A stretch of 64,000 nucleotides of DNA from CADCWN01 sp046328475 (GTDB taxonomy: Bacteria > Chloroflexota > Chloroflexia > Thermomicrobiales > CADCWN01). Where the stretch lies: NCBI GenBank assembly GCA_046328475.1, contig JAXLWN010000036.1, forward strand, positions 6,248-70,247, given 5' to 3'. The position numbers and the translations under genes are program-made. Shown here piece by piece: positions 60,125 to 64,000 of the stretch (its first letter is position 1; every line of letters begins with the position of its first letter). The notes beneath the pieces are model-generated. The model worked only from the letters and a program-made list of their open reading frames with translations. It was not told where the DNA came from and did no database searches.

Positions 60125-61619
60125 ATGGCCTTCGAGGGAGCGGGCGATGAGCGCGGCGGCACCGGAGGAATGCCGTCCTGGAAGCGGGACGTTCGCGCCT
60201 CACGCCCTCACGCCCTCACGCCCAACAGCGGGTCGGGGCGACCCGGGCTGCGCCCGCTGATCGCGGCGATGGTCGCGGCGACGGTGGTGATCAGTCAGTT
60301 CGGGCTGAACTGGGGTCGGCCGGAGGATGGCATCCTGGTCGGACTCTCGCTCGGCGCGTTCCTGCTGGTGCCGAACGGATCGCCTGACCCTCGGGCCGGT
60401 GCTGATCTGCGAGCTGTCGATCGCGAGCTACTACTTCGCCGACTACGGGCTGAGCCTGCGGCTGATCGTGACCGGGTTGGCGATGGTGCTGGCCTTGCCG
60501 ACGATCCTCAGCTCGAATCGCGCCGATCCGCGCTACCGGCGGGTCTTCATCCCGGCGCTGGCGCTGCTGATCATCAGCACCATCGGTAACCTCGCTTTCT
60601 CGGGCGAGGACTACACGATCAAGTATCTGCGCTACCAGGTGTTGCAGATTCTGGCGCTGGTGCTGGTGGCGTGCGCCGTGCGGACCAAGCGCGAGATCAT
60701 CAACCTGGCCGTGCTGACGATGCCGGTGATGCTGGCGAGCGCGTTCGTCGCGGTCTGGCAGCATTATGCGCGCGGGAGCGCGCTGGGCAGCGACCTCGTC
60801 ACGATCTGGAAGGGGCGCTCGACCGGGTTGGCGGGCAGCCCGGTGCTGATCGCCAACCAGTTGACGGCGGGGCTGGTGCCGCTGCTCGGGTTGCTGGCGT
60901 CGCTGCGCTGGCGGCGCGACCGCTGGCTCGCGGCGACGATCATGGCCGCGCTGGTGCTGGCGCTCGGTATCTACTTCACCTACACCCGCTCGGCACCGCT
61001 CGCGCTCGCGCCCGGACTGCTGGCGATGGGACTCTGCCTGCGCGGCCAGCGGCGGCTGATCATGGTGGGCGGCGTGGTGGGGGCGGCGGCGATGTTCCAG
61101 CTGCTCGCGGGGACCGGGCTGATCGGCTCGCGCTACTATCTCGGGGCGGAGGACGACAACAGCGCCGCCAGCCACGATGCGCTCTTGCAGGTGGCGCTCG
61201 CCATCGCGCTCGACAACCCGATCTCGGGGGTCGGGCACGAGCATTTCGAGGAGCTTTCGCTCGAATATGCGGGCGAGCTCGACAGCGCCGCGGCGAGCAA
61301 CGCCTCGCTCGGCGTGGACCGGCCGCACAACGACTTCCTGACCGTCTGGATCTCCTGGGGATCGCGGGCGCTGGTCGCCTACGTCTTCCTCTTCCTCGGC
61401 GCGATTAAGAACTTCGTCGCCGCCGCCCGCGCGCCCGACCCGCTGGTCGCGGGGCTGGCCGTCGGCGGGGTCGGCTGGCTGGCGACGTATGCCGCGAACT
61501 CGGCCTTCCACAACTACCTCGATAGCTCGACGCTCTTGTGGGTGTTCGCGGGGCTGTCGGTGGTGCTGGCGAGGCTGGCGGAGCGCGGGAAGCAGCGGCA
61601 GGGCACGAAGGCGGCCTGA
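60125..61619 (+). CDS. O-antigen ligase-like membrane protein, one frameshift
   Basis: The N-terminal piece runs in one frame to GAFLLVPNGS near 60378; the rest continues in another frame from LTLGPVLICELSIASYYFAD. About ten to twelve membrane segments follow, and the Wzy_C-type signature region contains ALGIYFTYTRSAPLALAPGLL, DALLQVALAIALDNPISGVGHEHF and VDRPHNDFLTVWISWG, where the conserved R/H-N pair is typical of ligases and polymerases. It joins or polymerises lipid-linked glycans outside the membrane. The residues RPHALTPNSGS near position 25 are encoded by CCTCACG heptamers. The frame change probably reflects an indel. Confidence 0.88.
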
Positions 61620-61641
61620 CGAGGTTGCAACGTGTGGCAGG

Positions 61642-61664
61642 GGCGGGTCGATGACCCGCCTTTT
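61642..61664 (+). terminator. Rho-independent terminator after the ligase gene
   Basis: GGCGGGTC (61642-61649), loop GAT, GACCCGCC (61653-61660) and TTTT (61661-61664) form a classical terminator 23 bp after the stop. A second hairpin with the same stem (GGCGGGTC-TGA-GACCCGCC, 61705-61723) lacks a T run. Confidence 0.75.
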
Positions 61665-61880
61665 GTCGTGTGGCGAATGGTCAGGCGATTGCCATCCCCA
61701 CGCGGGCGGGTCTGAGACCCGCCACGACCGATCGCAAACAGCCTTCCAAGCTGATCTCAACTTCCTGAACCATGTGCAGACCTCTGCTCCACGAAACCTC
61801 CACCAGATTCCTTCATGATTGCCCCATACACAACGATTTTCGCTCTAGGCTCCACGCGCCGCGTTGAACTGGGGGTAACG

Positions 61881-63065
61881 ATGCACACAATTCTCTATCC
61901 GGTGAATAGCCTGGCGCACGCGGGGGCGGAGCAGCAACTGCTCGCGCTGGTGCGCGGGCTGAACAAGGAGAAGTTCCACCCGATCGTCGCGCCGCTCTTC
62001 CCGGATGGGGTGATCGCCGACCACTTCCGGGCGGTGCCCGATGTGGAGGTGATCGACCTGAACCGGCGCGGGAAGTATGACCTGTCGCCGCTCTGGAAGA
62101 TCGGGCAGCTGCTGCGCAGCCGCAAGGTGGAGATTATTCAGCCGTTCCTCACGCCCTCCACCTTCTACGGGCTGATCCCGGCGCTGGCGGTGCGGACGCC
62201 GATCAAGATCGTCACCGAGCGCTGCGGCGTCCGCAAAGTGCGCGGCGCGGGCTACAAGACCTATCGCTCGATCGAGGATTGGCTGACCCGCTTCGCCGAT
62301 AGCGTGGTGCCGAATAGCGGGGCCGGGTGCGACATCCTGCAAGAGCGCGGGATCGCCGCCGAGAAGATCCGGGTGATCTACAACGGTCTCGACCCCGACC
62401 GGCTGGTCGTGGACGAGGAGAAGATGTGGGAGAACCGGAAGCAGACCGGGGTGCCTGCGGAGGGCAAGGTGGTTGGCATCCTGGCGACGCTCTCGCCCGC
62501 GAAGGACCACGCGACCTTCCTGCGCGCCGCCTCGATCGTCGCCGAGAACCGGGCGATCCGCTTCGCGATCATCGGCGATGGGCCGCTGCGCGGCGAACTG
62601 GAGCGGCAGGCGAAGGAGCTGGGGATCGCCGACCGCGTGACCTTCTTCGGCTTCCAGCGCAAGGTCGCCGACTACGTGGCGGCCTGCGATCTGCTGGTCT
62701 CGTCGTCGCGCGACAACGAGGGGTGCTCGAACTCGATCCTGGAGGCGATGGCGCTCGACGTGCCGGTGATCGCCACCGATGTCGGCGGCAACGGCGAGCT
62801 GGTGCAGGACGGCAAGACGGGCTACCTGATCCCGGTCGGCAACGACGTGGCGCTGGCGGCGGCGATCGGGCGGGTCTTCAACGACCCGACGCGCACCGGG
62901 CGACTGGCGGCGACGGCGCGGCAGATGACCGAGACGCGCTTCAGCCTGGAGCGGATGGTTGCTGACTATGAGGCACTTTACCTGCGCCTGCTGGCGCAGC
63001 GCGCGGTAAGGCGAACGGGCGAACGGGCGAACGGGCGAACGGGCGCGGGCACGCAAGCCCACTGA
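61881..63065 (+). CDS. GT4-family glycosyltransferase
   Basis: The protein of 394 residues is a GT-B glycosyltransferase: N-terminal domain from ILYPVNSLAHAGAEQQLLALV with the glycine-rich acceptor loop, IIQPFLTPSTFYGLIPALAVRTP, TERCGVRKVRG; C-terminal domain with KIRVIYNGLD, VGILATLSPAKDHATFLRAA, FAIIGDGPLRGELE, RVTFFGFQRKVADYVAACDLLVSSSRDNEGCSNSILEAMA with the EGCSNSILE (E-x7-E type) donor motif and PVIATDVGGNGELV. It adds a sugar from a nucleotide donor to the lipid-linked repeat unit. The ATG at 61881 follows GGGGGTAACG. The last residues (RTGERANGRTGAGT) are translated CGAACGGG repeats. Confidence 0.94.
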   Translation: MHTILYPVNSLAHAGAEQQLLALVRGLNKEKFHPIVAPLFPDGVIADHFRAVPDVEVIDLNRRGKYDLSPLWKIGQLLRSRKVEIIQPFLTPSTFYGLIPALAVRTPIKIVTERCGVRKVRGAGYKTYRSIEDWLTRFADSVVPNSGAGCDILQERGIAAEKIRVIYNGLDPDRLVVDEEKMWENRKQTGVPAEGKVVGILATLSPAKDHATFLRAASIVAENRAIRFAIIGDGPLRGELERQAKELGIADRVTFFGFQRKVADYVAACDLLVSSSRDNEGCSNSILEAMALDVPVIATDVGGNGELVQDGKTGYLIPVGNDVALAAAIGRVFNDPTRTGRLAATARQMTETRFSLERMVADYEALYLRLLAQRAVRRTGERANGRTGAGTQAH

Positions 63066-63100
63066 CGCACTGACGCACGGACACACGAACGCACAAACAC
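63007..63100 (+). repeat. CGAACGGG and ACGCACTG/ACACACGA arrays
   Basis: Five CGAACGGG units (63011-63048) lie inside the 3' end of the GT4 gene; GCACTGAC and CGCACGGAC/ACACACGA-type units follow to 63100, before the deacetylase start. Confidence 0.75.
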
Positions 63101-63112
63101 GAGGGGCATGCC

Positions 63113-63979
63113 GTGGGCGCGAACGCGATGATTCTGATGTACCACCGGGTGACGGACGAGCTACGGTCGCCACTGGCGGTATCGCCGGAGCGGTTCAAGC
63201 GACAGCTGGCGTACCTCTGCGAGCACTATCAGGTCGTGCCGCTGCGCGAGATGGTGGCGCGGCTGGGCGTGGGCGAGCCGCTGACCGCGCCGCTGGCGGC
63301 GCTCACCTTCGACGACGGCTACCGCGACAATCTGGAGATCGCCGCGCCGATCCTGCGCCAGTTCGGCGTCCCGGCGACGCTCTTCTTCGCGCCGGGTCCG
63401 CAGGAGTTGGGGCGGCCCTTCTGGTGGGATCTGATGGAGGAGATCGGGCTGACCGATGAGCAGGCACTCGAGCGCCTGAAGGAGTTGCCCTACATCGAGT
63501 TCCAGGAGATGGTGACCGAGGCGATCGCCGAGTTGCGGCCGAGGCGGGTCACCGAGATCGTCAAGCGCCTCTACCTGACCTGGGAGGAAGTGCGCGAGTG
63601 GGTCGGGATGGGGATGGGGATCGGCGCGCACACGCTGACCCACCCGATCCTGTCGCGGCTGACCGACGAGCAGGCGCACTGGGAGATCTTCCAGTCGCGC
63701 GCGGTGATCGAGCGGCAGGTGGGCAAGGCGATCGACCTTTTCTCCTACCCGAACGGGCGCACCGAGGATTTCACGGCGGAGACGACCGAAATCTTGCGCG
63801 ATGAGGGCTTCCGCGCGGCCTGCACGACGATCAAGGGCTGGAACGACCACACGACCGACCCGCTGCAACTGCGCCGGATCGGGGCGCTCGACCAGCCGAT
63901 GCCGCTCTTCGCGCTGCGACTCTCCCCGACCGCCACGGCGGCGCAGCAGCGGCTGCGGGCGGTGCGGGGGAGGGTGTAG
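63113..63979 (+). CDS. Polysaccharide deacetylase (NodB/CE4 family)
   Basis: The 288-residue protein has MILMYHRVTDE at the start, the CE4 motif 1 LTFDDGYRDN with the catalytic and metal Asp, FGVPATLFFAPG, motif 2 GIGAHTLTHPILSRL with two metal His, and SYPNGRTEDFTAETTEIL with the motif 3 region. It removes acetyl or other acyl groups from amino sugars. No signal peptide is visible, so it may act inside the cell or be exported otherwise. The start is GTG 63113 or ATG 63128. It is the last gene of the exopolysaccharide row seen here and could edit sugars acylated by the fusion protein. Confidence 0.92.
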   Translation: MGANAMILMYHRVTDELRSPLAVSPERFKRQLAYLCEHYQVVPLREMVARLGVGEPLTAPLAALTFDDGYRDNLEIAAPILRQFGVPATLFFAPGPQELGRPFWWDLMEEIGLTDEQALERLKELPYIEFQEMVTEAIAELRPRRVTEIVKRLYLTWEEVREWVGMGMGIGAHTLTHPILSRLTDEQAHWEIFQSRAVIERQVGKAIDLFSYPNGRTEDFTAETTEILRDEGFRAACTTIKGWNDHTTDPLQLRRIGALDQPMPLFALRLSPTATAAQQRLRAVRGRV

Positions 63980-64000
63980 TCGTGAGTCGTGAGTCGTGAG
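63980..64000 (+). repeat. CGTGAGT array at window end
   Basis: Three units of CGTGAGT follow the deacetylase stop and run to the window edge. Confidence 0.75.

Overview
The window is GC-rich bacterial DNA, most likely from a Chloroflexota member (this is inference). The pointers are an ABM protein with a C-terminal sunset-type domain, a GSI-alpha glutamine synthetase without an adenylylation site, an Ser/Thr-kinase with an exported sensor domain, a PucR-type regulator beside nitrogen genes, and very many short tandem heptamer/octamer repeats and multi-hairpin repeats between genes. No rRNA, tRNA or CRISPR array was seen.

Layout. 1-8.5 kb is a worn, accessory-like area: a broken GH38 mannosidase tail, a disrupted Phd/VapC-type toxin-antitoxin pair, an NAD-salvage unit (nadR, pnuC, divergent nrtR with a candidate operator between them), a broken M24 peptidase and nitroreductase, and an RHS remnant. 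8.5-9.9 kb is the housekeeping rpsP-khpA-rimM operon. 10-32 kb is a mix of metabolic genes: class V aminotransferase, GMC oxidoreductase, WecG-type glycosyltransferase, glucose-6-phosphate isomerase, S41 lipoprotein protease, CoA-transferase/thiolase/HSD10-like dehydrogenase, a multi-span mannosyltransferase-like protein, ADP-ribosylglycohydrolase, DapA-like lyase, RNase J and HMG-CoA lyase. 32-38 kb holds def and a nitrogen block (PucR-type regulator, glnA, amt and an unlisted 44-residue membrane protein). 38-51 kb holds a Tat-type lipoprotein, a fatty-acid desaturase, several frameshifted genes (aldehyde dehydrogenase, PPK2, solute-binding protein, phosphotransferase), a two-component pair and a membrane Ser/Thr kinase.

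51.7-64 kb is an exopolysaccharide locus, all on the + strand: polyprenyl-phosphate sugar transferase, Gfo/Idh/MocA dehydrogenase, a fusion of a lipoyl domain to a PglD/NeuD-type sugar acyltransferase, E1-alpha and E1-beta of a thiamine-dependent 2-oxoacid dehydrogenase, DegT aminotransferase, Wzz-like protein, O-antigen ligase-like protein, GT4 glycosyltransferase and polysaccharide deacetylase. I infer that E1 decarboxylates a 2-oxoacid, loads the acyl group on the lipoyl arm, and the fused left-handed-helix domain passes it straight to an aminosugar made by the dehydrogenase and the aminotransferase. This would bypass a classical E2 and CoA. It is the strongest candidate for an undescribed system here.

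Two window-wide features matter for reading the annotation. First, about twenty genes carry frame changes while protein similarity continues across them, often at G or C runs; many are probably indel errors of the assembly rather than true pseudogenes. Second, roughly thirty short tandem arrays with a different 7- or 8-bp unit at each locus sit between genes, commonly as inverted pairs, and in several places they run in frame into coding sequence.
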